From NCBI RefSeq assembly GCF_025639805.1, contig NZ_CP106735.1:4621501-4685500 (forward strand): DNA of 64,000 bases, in the 5' to 3' direction. The DNA is from Reichenbachiella carrageenanivorans. Lineage in GTDB: Bacteria > Bacteroidota > Bacteroidia > Cytophagales > Cyclobacteriaceae. The notes under the pieces are model-generated. The model was not told the origin of the DNA and did no database searches. It was given only the letters and a program-made list of their open reading frames with translations. Positions 50,500 to 59,641 of this stretch are shown here, piece after piece. Positions within the stretch are counted from its first letter, which is position 1, and each line of letters begins with the position of its first letter. The translations under genes were made by a program, and so were the position numbers.

Positions 50500-51324
50500 T
50501 CAAATACTCATTTTGTACTTACCTGGGGAGACACCATATTTTTCTTTGAAAGCTCTACTAAAATGTGCCATGCTTTTGAACCCACAGCGAACATAAACCT
50601 CAGATACCTGCATACGATCTTGAAGCAGCATTTCAGCGGCTTTCTTGAGCCGATACGATTTCAGGAGTTCATAAGGCGTCTCGTTGGTCAAAGCTTTTAC
50701 TTTTTGAAAAAAGTGAGAACGACTAATACACAATTCTCTAGACAAATAAGTGAGATCAAATTCAGCCTCATTCATATGTTTCTCAATCAAAGCATACAGT
50801 TGAGTAATAAAGGTTTTATCATAATCATTACCCTCTGTTTTTATCAATTCTAAAGGAAAAGCGCTTATTTCGTTCTCCTGTGGACTCTCTCCCTCCGATT
50901 GCTCTATGGGAAAATAAAGCCGAAGCTTGCTCAGTCTCATTTTGACCCAAATCACCAAGACAACTAAAGCGAACCCTAGCCCACAAAACAACATATAGAT
51001 CAAAGAAGTTTGGTCAAAAGACTGACTAACCTGGATGTGAAGTTTTTTCCTATTGCCACGCACCATATCGCTATTAGAATCCATCACTTCGAGGGTATAC
51101 GCTCCTGGTTGTAGATCTTCAGCTGCCTGGCTAAACGACGGAGTAACGACCCAGATAAACCCATCGCTGTCTTCGAAGACCGTGGTCTCGCCATCGTACG
51201 ACAAGTGCCCAAATACAGATGATTGACGATCTGCTGAAATCTCACAAGTCGTATCCTGACCACTAGCCAAGCGATGAACAAGGCAAAACACCAATATTAA
51301 ATAGCTATAGCGCAGATTGATCAT
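50500..51324 (-). CDS. Membrane-anchored AraC regulator, collapsed HTCS
   Basis: A 274-residue protein from the ATG at 51324 (MINLRYSYLILVFCLVHRLA signal; a longer frame starts at 51354). Using the longer frame: residues 46-72 carry one propeller-type motif (HLSYDG, TTVFEDSDGFIWVVT) like the HTCS start; 76-110 resemble the end of a Y_Y_Y domain (LQPGAYTLEVMDSNS); 117-138 is a membrane helix; 185-284 is an AraC-type HTH (LSRELCISRSHFFQKVKALT; VYVRCGFKSMAHFSRAFKEK). The kinase, ATPase and receiver parts are absent without a frameshift. Thus a periplasmic remnant is joined directly to a DNA-binding domain by one helix. It is divergent from the second GH16 gene and probably regulates it or the sulfatases. 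Function is inferred. Confidence 0.85.
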   Translation of the reverse strand: MINLRYSYLILVFCLVHRLASGQDTTCEISADRQSSVFGHLSYDGETTVFEDSDGFIWVVTPSFSQAAEDLQPGAYTLEVMDSNSDMVRGNRKKLHIQVSQSFDQTSLIYMLFCGLGFALVVLVIWVKMRLSKLRLYFPIEQSEGESPQENEISAFPLELIKTEGNDYDKTFITQLYALIEKHMNEAEFDLTYLSRELCISRSHFFQKVKALTNETPYELLKSYRLKKAAEMLLQDRMQVSEVYVRCGFKSMAHFSRAFKEKYGVSPGKYKMSI

Positions 51325-51547
51325 ATAAATATCAGCTATAAAAGGTGAAACCATACAGGCGCTCCTTCAATATAGATTTTACTGATAACAGGCAAAAACA
51401 GACTTTCAGGCATGTTTTACAGACGTTAAGTCAAGTTGGTCTGAAGTGCAAAATCTAATTTACAAACTATAAAATATGTCAGTATAGGACTTGTTCAATA
51501 CTGGCCGATACCAAAACTTTTTTAACACAACTTAAAACGATTATCAC

Positions 51548-52825
51548 ATGAACAAAACAATTACTACAATGTGCTTGATGATGGCCATTGCCATTCAGAG
51601 TTATGCACAGAAGCCATTGGGAGTACCAGGTAACTGGACCTTACAATCGGACTTTTCGGATGAATTTGATGCAGGATTAAATACCAGCAAATGGGAACAC
51701 AACCCTAACGACTGGGGGCCTTGGTCTTGGGAACCTAACCGTACCAAAGTGAACAATGGCAAACTCAAACTTACCATGGACTGGGAAAAACATACCAGAG
51801 GAAATACACAATTGTACTTTACCTCAGGGATTATCCGAAGCAAAAAGGATATCAAATACGGATATTTCGAAGTGAAAATGAAAGGTGCGGCTAGGCATCC
51901 TGGCGTCTGCCCTGCATTTTGGACTTATTCGATTGGCCAGCCTGTGATCAATGGAGTGAAATACAACGAAATCGATTTTCCTGAAATTCAGCAGCGCCAA
52001 CGCAACGTAAACACGATCGACTGGAACGTCATTCGTGCCGATGCAAACGGCAAACGAACCTCCGTGCGATATACTACTGGCACTGGTACTGGCCCTAGCT
52101 TCGACCCTAGAGACGAGTATCATGTATATGGGTGCAACTGGACTGCTGATGTCATTGAGTTTTTTATCGATGGAGTAAAAGTAGCTTCTCACCCTAATGT
52201 GTACCAATTTCACAAACAGCACCTTGTGATTTCTATGGGGCTACGCGAGCCGTTCTACGAGTATGTGAATGGAAACCGAGTAGCAATACCTACCAACAGC
52301 AGGCCGTCAGGGTTTCCTACTACGATGCAAGTAGAATATGTACGCGTATGGAAAGGTACTGCATCTGGTGGAGGTGGAGGAGGAAACAGCTGCTCTGCTC
52401 CTGCATGGAAATCTGGCTCTACCTATAAGCTCAAAGACGAAGTTTCGCACAAAAACAAAATCTGGAGATGGAAATCTCGTACTAATGGCAATTGTACTCC
52501 TGGGGATTGTGGTAGATGGAAAGATATGGGTGCTTGTGGTTCATCTTCCAGACTACTTGCCGATGGTGAGATAGAAGAAGAGATAACCACTTCTAACATC
52601 CGTGTATTCCCTAACCCTACCAGTAACCAACTAAATTTCACCTTGAACCTCTTGGACGGCCCTACAAACTATCGCCTCACAGACATACAAGGTAGAGTAG
52701 TGCTACAAGGCACTTCCTCCGAAACATCTAATTCACTAGATGTGAGTGGACTCAAAAAAGGCATCTACTTGATAAGAATAGAAAATGGTGCAGATGTGCA
52801 TAGCAGCAAGGTCGTATTGAGATAA
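51548..52825 (+). CDS. GH16 kappa-carrageenase-like enzyme with CBM5/12-like module and T9SS tail
   Basis: A 425-residue secreted enzyme. Signal peptide (1-20); GH16 domain (about 28-272) with catalytic motif E141-I-D143-F-P-E146; Gly-rich linker (GGGGGG); a short module of the chitin-binding type 3/CBM5/12 pattern (about 282-330: [34 protein letters not shown]) with extra cysteines; T9SS tail ([12 protein letters not shown] ... [19 protein letters not shown], in parts). It shares the kappa-carrageenase layout ([70 protein letters not shown]) with the GH16 enzyme at 22 kb but differs around the active site (QRQRN after the motif). Substrate may be kappa-carrageenan, furcellaran or another hybrid galactan. 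It is one of the few plus-strand genes. Confidence 0.86.
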   Translation: MNKTITTMCLMMAIAIQSYAQKPLGVPGNWTLQSDFSDEFDAGLNTSKWEHNPNDWGPWSWEPNRTKVNNGKLKLTMDWEKHTRGNTQLYFTSGIIRSKKDIKYGYFEVKMKGAARHPGVCPAFWTYSIGQPVINGVKYNEIDFPEIQQRQRNVNTIDWNVIRADANGKRTSVRYTTGTGTGPSFDPRDEYHVYGCNWTADVIEFFIDGVKVASHPNVYQFHKQHLVISMGLREPFYEYVNGNRVAIPTNSRPSGFPTTMQVEYVRVWKGTASGGGGGGNSCSAPAWKSGSTYKLKDEVSHKNKIWRWKSRTNGNCTPGDCGRWKDMGACGSSSRLLADGEIEEEITTSNIRVFPNPTSNQLNFTLNLLDGPTNYRLTDIQGRVVLQGTSSETSNSLDVSGLKKGIYLIRIENGADVHSSKVVLR

Positions 52826-52850
52826 TACCTAACTTATCCTTATATTATTT

Positions 52851-52893
52851 AGAGCTTGTCTGGAAACCCTGTTTCTATGGCAAGCTCTTTTTT
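52851..52893 (+). terminator. Terminator of the second GH16 gene
   Basis: An 8-bp stem AGAGCTTG/CAAGCTCT with a 22-nt loop is followed by a T run, 26 bp after the GH16 stop codon. Confidence 0.75.
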
Positions 52894-53136
52894 GGCATTA
52901 CACGTAAGTAAACCCTATTCCTTCATAACTTTTCTAGTCTACCAACGGTGATTATCTACACCTTATGCCAATAGTGTCTGGAGACTTCCTTTAACCAAAG
53001 AGATTACCCCCTTTTCAGACTGAAGAGTCGTCATAGAATAAGCAACTAAAATAGAATGGATTTCTGGCTACCCTTTGGTGCCACTAAAAGAAAACAACCA
53101 AGACACTAGGCTACTTTACTGGCATTCGTAAATGCA

Positions 53137-53170
53137 CAAAAAAAGCAGTCCCGCTATCACGAGACTGCTT
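53137..53170 (-). terminator. Terminator of the repeat protein gene
   Basis: On the minus strand AAGCAGTC and GACTGCTT pair over 8 bp, extended by CG/CG past one mismatch, and are followed by a T run. It is 22 bp after the stop codon. Confidence 0.82.
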
Positions 53171-53191
53171 CATCAACGGTGTTTCACCAAT

Positions 53192-55039
53192 TTATTTCTT
53201 GATGAAACGAATTGATTGTTGTTGTGAAACTTTGAGAATATAGACTCCGGGATTCAGATCAGCGATATCTATTCGATCATTCGTCACTCTTCTTACAGAT
53301 AGATGACCTTGCATATCTATAATGGTGACTTGATCTAGCTTAGAGAAGCTGTCATCGATAACGATGGTATTGCCCGCTGGATTAGGATAAATATTGAATG
53401 AGTTTTTCAATTGATTATCACTCACCTGGGTCACGATTGTTTCCAAATAAAAATCAACCGTATAAGTCTTCGTTGTTGTGCCATCTTCGGCAGTAACTAC
53501 CACAGTGGCTTCTCCGTCCGTTGCTGTAGCTTGAGTAATGACCATATTCGCATTGGCATCCGTAGTAGTCGCGGTGACTTGAGGAATACCTGTAGTCTCT
53601 ACTGGTACCTCATAGTCATAATCCATTGTACCTGACGTAAAACCTGCAATCGAAGTACCGTCTATTTTCAAACTCGACAAAGTAGCATCTGTAGCTGCTT
53701 TAACAGAGAAGTTGACCATGTAACTTTGGGAAGTTGTTCCGTCCTCAGCAGTAACCTCCACCGTAGCTGTACCAGTTACCGCAGTTGCCTGAGTAATAAC
53801 TAATGGCTGCGCACCTGCATAATTGGCAGTAGCACTTACGACAGAAATGGCCGTCGTACCTGTAGGCAATTGCACATCGTAACTCAAAGTCCCTGCATCA
53901 AAGCCCGACACAGTAACCCCGTCAACTTGGAGGTCTGACAAGGTCGCATCTGTAGAAACTGCTGCACGATTGATGGTAATCGAATAATCAGCTGTAGTGG
54001 TTCCGTCCTCAGCCGTCACGGTAAATGCAACCGTAGAAGCTGCTGGCCAGTTGTCTGTAATCGTCTGTGAACCTACCATGGCATTAGCATCGGTGGCAGT
54101 AGCTACCACTGTAGGCAATCCTGAACTACTAAAAGGAGCATCATAAGTAAATGGCGAGCCTCCAGCCATATCTATTGCCTCTCCACCTATAGTCAAAGTA
54201 GCTAAAGTCGCATCTGTAGCTGGAGCTGCACGGTTGATAGTAATCGAATAATCGGCTGTAGTGGTCCCGTCTTCAGCCGTCACAGTAAATGCAACCGTAG
54301 AAGCTGCTGGCCAGTTGTCCGTCACCGTCTGACTACCAATAGTAGCTCCATCGTCTGTAGTAGTAGCTACTACAGGTGGTAGTCCAGAACTGCTATAAGG
54401 CGCGTCATAAGTAAATGGTGAACCTCCAGAAATATCAACAGTTTCATCTCCCACTTTCAAAGTAGCCAAAGTGGCATCGCTAGAAGGAGCCACTACTTCT
54501 GATATTTCAAAATCATCGACATACAGCACACTAGCAGCGTCATCTGTAGGTGTCTTGAGTAATCTAAACTGAATGCCAGTCATGTCTTGGTCTGGAGTAA
54601 ATTCCATTTCTACCTCAGTCCATGTGTTAATTACTCCTGTAAATTTAGAAGGAGACTCAAACAATCTAATGGGCTGACTACTAGCATCGTAGATTCTAAA
54701 ATTGATCAGCCCTGGAGAAGCAGATGCATCTACTTGTTTAAGTGTCACCTTCCAAACATAGGTTTTAGAAGCTAAAAACATCCCCTCATTAGGGTACACT
54801 ACAGTGGTATTGAGCTGGGTATTTGTATTTCTTGGTGCTGTACTCACAAAATTATTGCTTCCTCCGGCGCCTTCGCCTGAAGTAGTCACCAAAAGGGCAG
54901 TGTAGCCATTACCTTTCATTTCTCCCGTATCATCACCAGTTCTAGATTCTAAATCTTCCTCATATATCACCTGAGACCAGCTCTGAAAACCAGTGCTCAG
55001 AAGAATGATGATCATCGTTAATTGTATTAGTTTTTTCAT
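53192..55039 (-). CDS. T9SS surface protein with tandem cadherin-like repeats
   Basis: A 615-residue secreted protein. Signal peptide (STGFQSWSQ); an N-terminal beta-sandwich of the carbohydrate-binding kind (about 25-182, closing LYVDDFEIS); four tandem repeats of about 85 residues (about 188-535), each opening with T-D-A-T-L-x-x-L and closing with V-T-A-E-D-G-T-T; then a T9SS type A tail (IYPNPAGNTIVI ... VYILKVSQQQSIRFIKK, in parts). Repeats 1 and 2 are nearly identical (SGGSPFTYDAP, DNWPAASTVAFTVTAEDGTT). The repeats look like the cadherin-like beta-sandwich used as stalks. It likely presents the first domain to a glycan at the cell surface. It stands alone between two operons and has no catalytic motif. 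Confidence 0.82.
   Translation of the reverse strand: MKKLIQLTMIIILLSTGFQSWSQVIYEEDLESRTGDDTGEMKGNGYTALLVTTSGEGAGGSNNFVSTAPRNTNTQLNTTVVYPNEGMFLASKTYVWKVTLKQVDASASPGLINFRIYDASSQPIRLFESPSKFTGVINTWTEVEMEFTPDQDMTGIQFRLLKTPTDDAASVLYVDDFEISEVVAPSSDATLATLKVGDETVDISGGSPFTYDAPYSSSGLPPVVATTTDDGATIGSQTVTDNWPAASTVAFTVTAEDGTTTADYSITINRAAPATDATLATLTIGGEAIDMAGGSPFTYDAPFSSSGLPTVVATATDANAMVGSQTITDNWPAASTVAFTVTAEDGTTTADYSITINRAAVSTDATLSDLQVDGVTVSGFDAGTLSYDVQLPTGTTAISVVSATANYAGAQPLVITQATAVTGTATVEVTAEDGTTSQSYMVNFSVKAATDATLSSLKIDGTSIAGFTSGTMDYDYEVPVETTGIPQVTATTTDANANMVITQATATDGEATVVVTAEDGTTTKTYTVDFYLETIVTQVSDNQLKNSFNIYPNPAGNTIVIDDSFSKLDQVTIIDMQGHLSVRRVTNDRIDIADLNPGVYILKVSQQQSIRFIKK
53971..54495 (-). repeat. Two near-identical 264-bp coding repeats
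   Basis: Two head-to-tail units of 264 bp (53971-54234 and 54235-54495) encode repeats 2 and 1 of the surface protein. Segments such as CAACCGTAGAAGCTGCTGGC are identical in both. This indicates a recent in-frame duplication. Confidence 0.85.
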
Positions 55040-55516
55040 GCTATACTTTGTTTTGTATTATGTAGATATTTTATGCATGAAACTGTGTCGCACCACTGGT
55101 CTTTTAAGGGAATTGCATATGACGTGACCAAGGCCATATCTGAAGGATAGGATGCAACACGAGCATCACAACATTTTATTTGATAGCAAGCTAGAAAAGA
55201 TGTTGAGCGGAAAATACTTCGTTTTTAACCCTCAATTCGTCAATATTACCTATCTCCGACAAAGCGATTTACAACTATGACACTTCTGTAGAAGTGTGCT
55301 AAAACACTTACTTTTTGAAAAGAAAATACAAGGGCTGATCAAGAAAAAAGAAAACATCTAACCGTAATAAAAAGGCAAAAAACAGAGCACTTCAGAAGCT
55401 GTGCTCTACTCTATTTTTACAAAATCATATAGGCTAAAAACACTTTACTCACTCACCAAGACAACACCACATGGTGCTTAGGTGTGTCAAGGAGGTTTAA
55501 ATTCTCTATCTCCTTC
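55040..55516. other. Intergenic region before the esterase operon end
   Basis: A 477-bp AT-rich stretch without a supported gene. It contains the likely terminator of the esterase operon at 55373-55407 and, to its left, the presumed promoter region of the repeat protein, in which I found no consensus promoter. Confidence 0.55.
55373..55407 (-). terminator. Likely terminator of the uronate operon
   Basis: On the minus strand AGAGCAC and GTGCTCT form a 7-bp stem with a 10-nt loop, followed by GTTTTTTG. It lies 110 bp after the esterase stop codon. Confidence 0.6.
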
Positions 55517-56404
55517 CTACTTTGTAACCTTGGTCACCTCAAGATATTGCTTGGCCAGTCTTCTGCCCAGTTCCCGTTGAGATTCGGAATCCATATGAGT
55601 GCCGTCGCCCTTGTGAGTGAGTCCTTCGGAATTGGCTACGGATATATTGGCATCTCGATCAGCTACGCTATTGATTTGAAGATTCAGAGCATCCCATCTG
55701 GCCTGCTTGTCTTCTGGCTCAGTGTAGCGTCCCAGTTCACCTATAACTACTGGCAGTTCATCGTTACCCACTGTCTCCCTGAATATGGCAATCAATGAAT
55801 CCAATTGTTGAGCATACATAGGAATTCGTTCTGCCTTGGCATTGCTCTCTCCTTGATGCCAAAGGATACCTTTGATCGTTCCGTAATTTTTTGCAAAAGC
55901 GACTTTGCTTTTGAAATTACTAAGCAATGCTACGCCACGGTGATTCTGGTTGGACAACCATTTGTTGATACTACTCCCTCCTACTGCACAAGGAATCATC
56001 GCAATAGATACTCCCTCTGGCAAAGAATCGAGCAGGGATTGGCCAAAAGCCATCCCACAGTCTAGCCCAGTCATTTTAGGCTCATAAAAGTGTAAGGGTT
56101 CTTTGGCATAGACCCAATTCATGGATGCGTCTATCGTCAATATTCTTTTGTTTGGGATCGTGTCTTGAGGCTCTACAAACCCCCTCCCTGCCATATTGGA
56201 TTGGCCAGCCATGAAAAATATAAACAGACTGTCAGAACTAGGCATTTGCTCACAATACTCCACCTGTTTAGGGAAATTGATGCGCCAGCCTTGATCCGCT
56301 TTTTCAGTACGCTTCCCATTGACTCCTGGTTCTGTAGCTGAAGTCAGCCCCATTAAGAAACATAGGAGAAGTATTGAATTTTTATACTTTTTTATCATGA
56401 CCAT
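55517..56404 (-). CDS. SASA/CE6-type carbohydrate acetylesterase
   Basis: A 295-residue secreted SGNH-type esterase with a signal peptide (SILLLCFLMGLTSA; the ATG two codons in is an alternative start). Signature segments: FIFFMAGQSNMAGRGFV with the nucleophile Ser, GVSIAMIPCAVGGSSINKW, GILWHQGESNA, and LTHKGDGTHMDSESQRELGR with the Asp-His pair. Members remove O-acetyl groups from xylan, pectin or sialic acids. It is the last gene before the terminator at 55.4 kb, 140 bp after the DUF4861 gene. In this operon it probably deacetylates a uronate-containing polysaccharide. The exact sugar is unknown. Confidence 0.87.
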   Translation of the reverse strand: MVMIKKYKNSILLLCFLMGLTSATEPGVNGKRTEKADQGWRINFPKQVEYCEQMPSSDSLFIFFMAGQSNMAGRGFVEPQDTIPNKRILTIDASMNWVYAKEPLHFYEPKMTGLDCGMAFGQSLLDSLPEGVSIAMIPCAVGGSSINKWLSNQNHRGVALLSNFKSKVAFAKNYGTIKGILWHQGESNAKAERIPMYAQQLDSLIAIFRETVGNDELPVVIGELGRYTEPEDKQARWDALNLQINSVADRDANISVANSEGLTHKGDGTHMDSESQRELGRRLAKQYLEVTKVTK

Positions 56405-56544
56405 TTTTTGTACTGTGTGTGGTATTCATTTGGGATGAAGTTGGTCTCACACTATGGCGTGAGACTCAACCTTCCCTGTTCTTGTTTAACCTGAGTGATT
56501 CAGAATAACCACTATTGGAGTCTTTCTACTGACTCCTGTTTTTT

Positions 56545-57726
56545 TTAGTCTACAGCTACCGTCAGCGGATTAGCCAACTGCTGTGCATATTGGCTTAAGT
56601 AGTCATACCATTGCTCCACACTGTCGAAATGATTGCTCTTTTCCCAGAAAAAACCAGTGTAGTAAATGGCTTTTCCGTCATTCACAGACAAATGTGCATA
56701 GACATTGCTTAGATCTTTGACGTCTGTCACCACCTTTTCATAACCCAAGAAAGTGCCTGGGCTAGCCACTATGGCTGTAGCCAACCGACTGTTTCTACCA
56801 TGAGGCTGCCAGTAAGTAATCCACCCTCCCAAAGAGTCTACTTTCACTTCTCCATCGTTTTGATGCAGGGTAAGACCAGCGCTGATCACATCGCTACCAG
56901 CTACGCTCACCTCTACTCTACTGAGATGACTCCCTTTATCTAACGAAATCAACTTAGACGTCTTTACGTTTTTACCCTCGGCAATCTCCCATGGAGCATA
57001 GTCCAACACAAATGAGGTAGACATTGGGCCAGTGGCTAATGTTTCATATGCCGTAAAGTTTTTTGAAGTCTTATACTCGTCACCATTTTTGATGGCAATG
57101 CCTCCACAGCCACGACTCGCTCCTACATGGAAGTTGTCCAACCCCTCTCCCGTATCTCGGTGATAGCTTCCTGTCTTTTCTGTGTATTTTTTATACCATT
57201 TATTGATCACAGGGTACTCTACCCTTTTAAGCCAACAATCCATCCCACTGGTCAAGGTTCCGCCTTTCACACTGTCTTCTACCATCTGCTGTGCAGTAGG
57301 CCCGTAGGTACGAAAAGCTACCTTATCGTTTTCCCAAGCATAATCATCTGTGCGCTCAGGCACAAATCTAGAATAGCATTCATTTTCACTGGTAGGAAGC
57401 GTATCATCTTCATTTAATTTTAGGAGAGTATAAACAGCCTTTGCATTTGCGGGTACGCTGGGCTGGAAAAGCACTCGATCGGCGATACCATCCTTGTTGT
57501 CATCCACATATTGGATCAGCTCCAATACTCCCTTATCGTTGGCAATGCCAAAATCGGTCAAGACTTGACCGTCATGTAGACCTACAGATTCCGCAGATAT
57601 CGAAACTACTTCACCCGATCTGGCAAAAGACTGGTTATTCGAAACCGTAATTTTCTTGTCTGAATCATGCTCACCACATCCTACCAAATGGACGGTGGCT
57701 AGCATTACTAGCAAATACTTTTTCAT
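56545..57726 (-). CDS. DUF4861 lipoprotein (copy 1)
   Basis: A 393-residue lipoprotein. I prefer the ATG at 57726 (MKKYLLVMLATVHLVGCGE; lipobox LVGC); an upstream frame to 57765 adds a poor hydrophobic start. The DUF4861 pattern is recognisable: DGIADRVLFQPSVPANAKAVY near the start, SRFVPERTDDYAWENDKVAF, GYEKVVTDVKDLSNVYAHLS and the closing HFDSVEQWYDYLSQYAQQL. The family is common in PULs with GH88/GH105 enzymes and its chemistry is not established to my knowledge. A second, divergent copy sits at 61.9-63.2 kb in the same operon. Confidence 0.75.
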   Translation of the reverse strand: MKKYLLVMLATVHLVGCGEHDSDKKITVSNNQSFARSGEVVSISAESVGLHDGQVLTDFGIANDKGVLELIQYVDDNKDGIADRVLFQPSVPANAKAVYTLLKLNEDDTLPTSENECYSRFVPERTDDYAWENDKVAFRTYGPTAQQMVEDSVKGGTLTSGMDCWLKRVEYPVINKWYKKYTEKTGSYHRDTGEGLDNFHVGASRGCGGIAIKNGDEYKTSKNFTAYETLATGPMSTSFVLDYAPWEIAEGKNVKTSKLISLDKGSHLSRVEVSVAGSDVISAGLTLHQNDGEVKVDSLGGWITYWQPHGRNSRLATAIVASPGTFLGYEKVVTDVKDLSNVYAHLSVNDGKAIYYTGFFWEKSNHFDSVEQWYDYLSQYAQQLANPLTVAVD

Positions 57727-57761
57727 TCGTAATATATTTTTTAAAACGTGTATTATAATAA

Positions 57762-58457
57762 TCATCTAGACTCTCCAACTATGACCATGTCTTTGATCAA
57801 ACAGCCCGCCTTAAAACCTGCGGTACCTCTGAGTCTAAGCGCGATATGACCAGCTGCCAAAGGAGTTTTGTCCTCAGTTTCAAAAATGAGTTCGTTATCA
57901 ATTTTCAACCACAGCTTTCCCTTCTTCTTTCCTATTTCTATGTCATAGTAGACACCTGCTATCATCTTGTTTTCACTTGCTGCGATAAGTGCACCCGTAG
58001 AATTAGGGGACTTCTGAACAAAGGGCGTATTATTATGAGGAGCATTTTTGAAAGCGAAGAAATAGTTTTCTGTCTCCTCTGTGATCAGGTTTATTCCACC
58101 ATCGTAGTCGTTAGGGATCGTGAGGGCCGAAGCATCTCCCGGATCTGACACAGCTAGTAAGGTAACCATCACGGTGGCGGGCGTGAGTGCCATCGTCTTG
58201 TATCGCAGGATTACGTCATTGCCATATATATTAGGACTGACGAGTAATATGCCTTTGGTCTCATCTGCTTCTTGGAGCGACGTCTGATTGCCCCATGTAG
58301 CTATGGCTCCTTGACCCCACAGTGCCCAAGTGTTCAGTTCTGTTGGACTGATGCTGTACTCCTTGGCCTGACCATAGAGCTGACCTGTACTTATACAAAG
58401 TAACATTACGATCGCAGATACCTTTCTCTTACTTCTCTGTTTCATATTCAAAGACAT
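57762..58457 (-). CDS. Secreted ConA-like (DUF1080/LamG-type) domain protein (copy 1)
   Basis: A 231-residue secreted protein; signal peptide near VMLLCISTGQLYGQ. The rest is a single jelly-roll: LNTWALWGQGAIATWGNQ at the start, ILRYKTMALTPATVMVTLLA, YDIEIGKKKGKLWLKIDNEL and the end GHIALRLRGTAGFKAGCLIK. This resembles the 3-keto-disaccharide hydrolase-like/DUF1961 type of lectin-fold domains, which include lyases, hydrolases and binding proteins. It starts 12 bp after the lactonase gene. I cannot assign a reaction. Confidence 0.6.
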   Translation of the reverse strand: MSLNMKQRSKRKVSAIVMLLCISTGQLYGQAKEYSISPTELNTWALWGQGAIATWGNQTSLQEADETKGILLVSPNIYGNDVILRYKTMALTPATVMVTLLAVSDPGDASALTIPNDYDGGINLITEETENYFFAFKNAPHNNTPFVQKSPNSTGALIAASENKMIAGVYYDIEIGKKKGKLWLKIDNELIFETEDKTPLAAGHIALRLRGTAGFKAGCLIKDMVIVGESR

Positions 58458-58469
58458 TAATGTCTATTG

Positions 58470-59621
58470 TTAATTTTGGTAAGTAATCATTTTCAAACTA
58501 GAAGGAGAATTAACCTGAATTTCTGTAGCTGTTTGGGTCAACAGCCCTGTATTGGTATCTCTTTTAAAGACCACTAGGTTTCCTGAATTTTGATTGGCTG
58601 ATATCAAAAACTGACCTGAGGGATCTATCACAAAGCTTCTAGGGTGTTTTCCTCCCACAGGCTGAGTAGTCAGCAGAGAGAGTGTGCCGTTGGTTTGATC
58701 TATCTTGAAAATAGAAATATTATTTAGCTCTGCTCGGTTAGACGCATAGAGAAACAGCCCATCTGGCGAAATATGAATATCTGCGGACGCATAATCGTCT
58801 GCTGGACTGAGCTGTGTCAGATCTGAGTCGATCTCCTTCCATTGGCCATTGGCATACCGAAACGTGCTTACCGTTCCGCTCAATTCTTCTACACAATAGG
58901 CAAACCGCCCATCAGGACTAAAGGTAAAATGCCTTGGGCCACTACCAGGCTTGTTGGCTACTGTGAAGTGATCGGCGGCTTGCAAGCTACCATCTGCCGC
59001 AAAGGAGAATGCACGAATCTGGTCTGTGCCCAAATCGGGTGCAAAAAGGTACTGATTAGTAGGGTCGAATCCAGCGGAATGTAGATGAGACCCCTCTTGC
59101 CTACCTGACACTATGCTCTTGCCACTGAAAGTCATTCTTTGGGTATAGGGAGGTAGGCTACCGTCCGTATTTGGTCGAAAAATCGTGAGGCTGGTTTCAC
59201 TATAATTGGAACTGACGACGTATTTATTGTCGCGATCCACAGTCACATGAACTGGGTTTCTTGCGTCTGTGGTTTGTTTGTTGATATACTTGAGCTTTCC
59301 ACTCCGTGTATCTATGCTAAAAGCAGAAATAGAACCGCTGGTTTTTAGCTTGGTATCGGTACAGGCGTATAGGTATTGGCCATTAGGGGCTATGGTGATA
59401 AAGGACGGGTTGACCAACCCTCCTTCTCTATGTACTTCGGTCAACTCACCAGTAGCCGAATCGAATTGATAAACATAAATACCATCTGCAGCTACACCTC
59501 CAGTATATGACCCCACCATCAGATAGGTAGTGGGCTGGCAAAGTCCATGACTCATCATCCCTACTAAAAGCACGAGGCCGATCGACAGCCATGATTTGAC
59601 ACTGATAAATTTTGTGGTCAT
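58470..59621 (-). CDS. Secreted lactonase, seven-bladed propeller (YbhE type)
   Basis: A 383-residue protein with a signal peptide (SIGLVLLVGMMSHGLCQ). The lactonase/6-phosphogluconolactonase-like propeller is plain: YLMVGSYTGGVAADGIYVYQ, NPSFITIAPNGQYLYACTDT, GSHLHSAGFDPTNQYLFAPD (segment), GPRHFTFSPDGRFAYCVEEL and HPRSFVIDPSGQFLISANQN. The conserved polar residues in the central channel (H, R) are present in SHLHS and PRHF. Family members open sugar lactones. A secreted copy in an operon with GH105 and KdgF suggests hydrolysis of an aldonolactone or uronolactone in the periplasm; the exact lactone is unknown. Confidence 0.87.
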   Translation of the reverse strand: MTTKFISVKSWLSIGLVLLVGMMSHGLCQPTTYLMVGSYTGGVAADGIYVYQFDSATGELTEVHREGGLVNPSFITIAPNGQYLYACTDTKLKTSGSISAFSIDTRSGKLKYINKQTTDARNPVHVTVDRDNKYVVSSNYSETSLTIFRPNTDGSLPPYTQRMTFSGKSIVSGRQEGSHLHSAGFDPTNQYLFAPDLGTDQIRAFSFAADGSLQAADHFTVANKPGSGPRHFTFSPDGRFAYCVEELSGTVSTFRYANGQWKEIDSDLTQLSPADDYASADIHISPDGLFLYASNRAELNNISIFKIDQTNGTLSLLTTQPVGGKHPRSFVIDPSGQFLISANQNSGNLVVFKRDTNTGLLTQTATEIQVNSPSSLKMITYQN

Positions 59622-59641
59622 ATGTCTAAAACTGATATTTT

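Larger units (their letters stand above)
52826..53191. other. Intergenic region between convergent genes
   Basis: A 366-bp stretch between the plus-strand GH16 gene and the minus-strand repeat protein. It holds one terminator for each gene (52851-52893 and 53137-53170). About 240 bp between them show no gene or structure that I can support. Confidence 0.65.

Noticed and set aside
50431..50853. 140-residue plus-strand reading frame
   Set aside because: It is antisense to the HTH part of the collapsed HTCS and has no family resemblance.
53971..54495. Regular repeats as a possible CRISPR array or mobile repeat
   Set aside because: The units are 264 bp, in frame and coding for protein domains, without short spacers.
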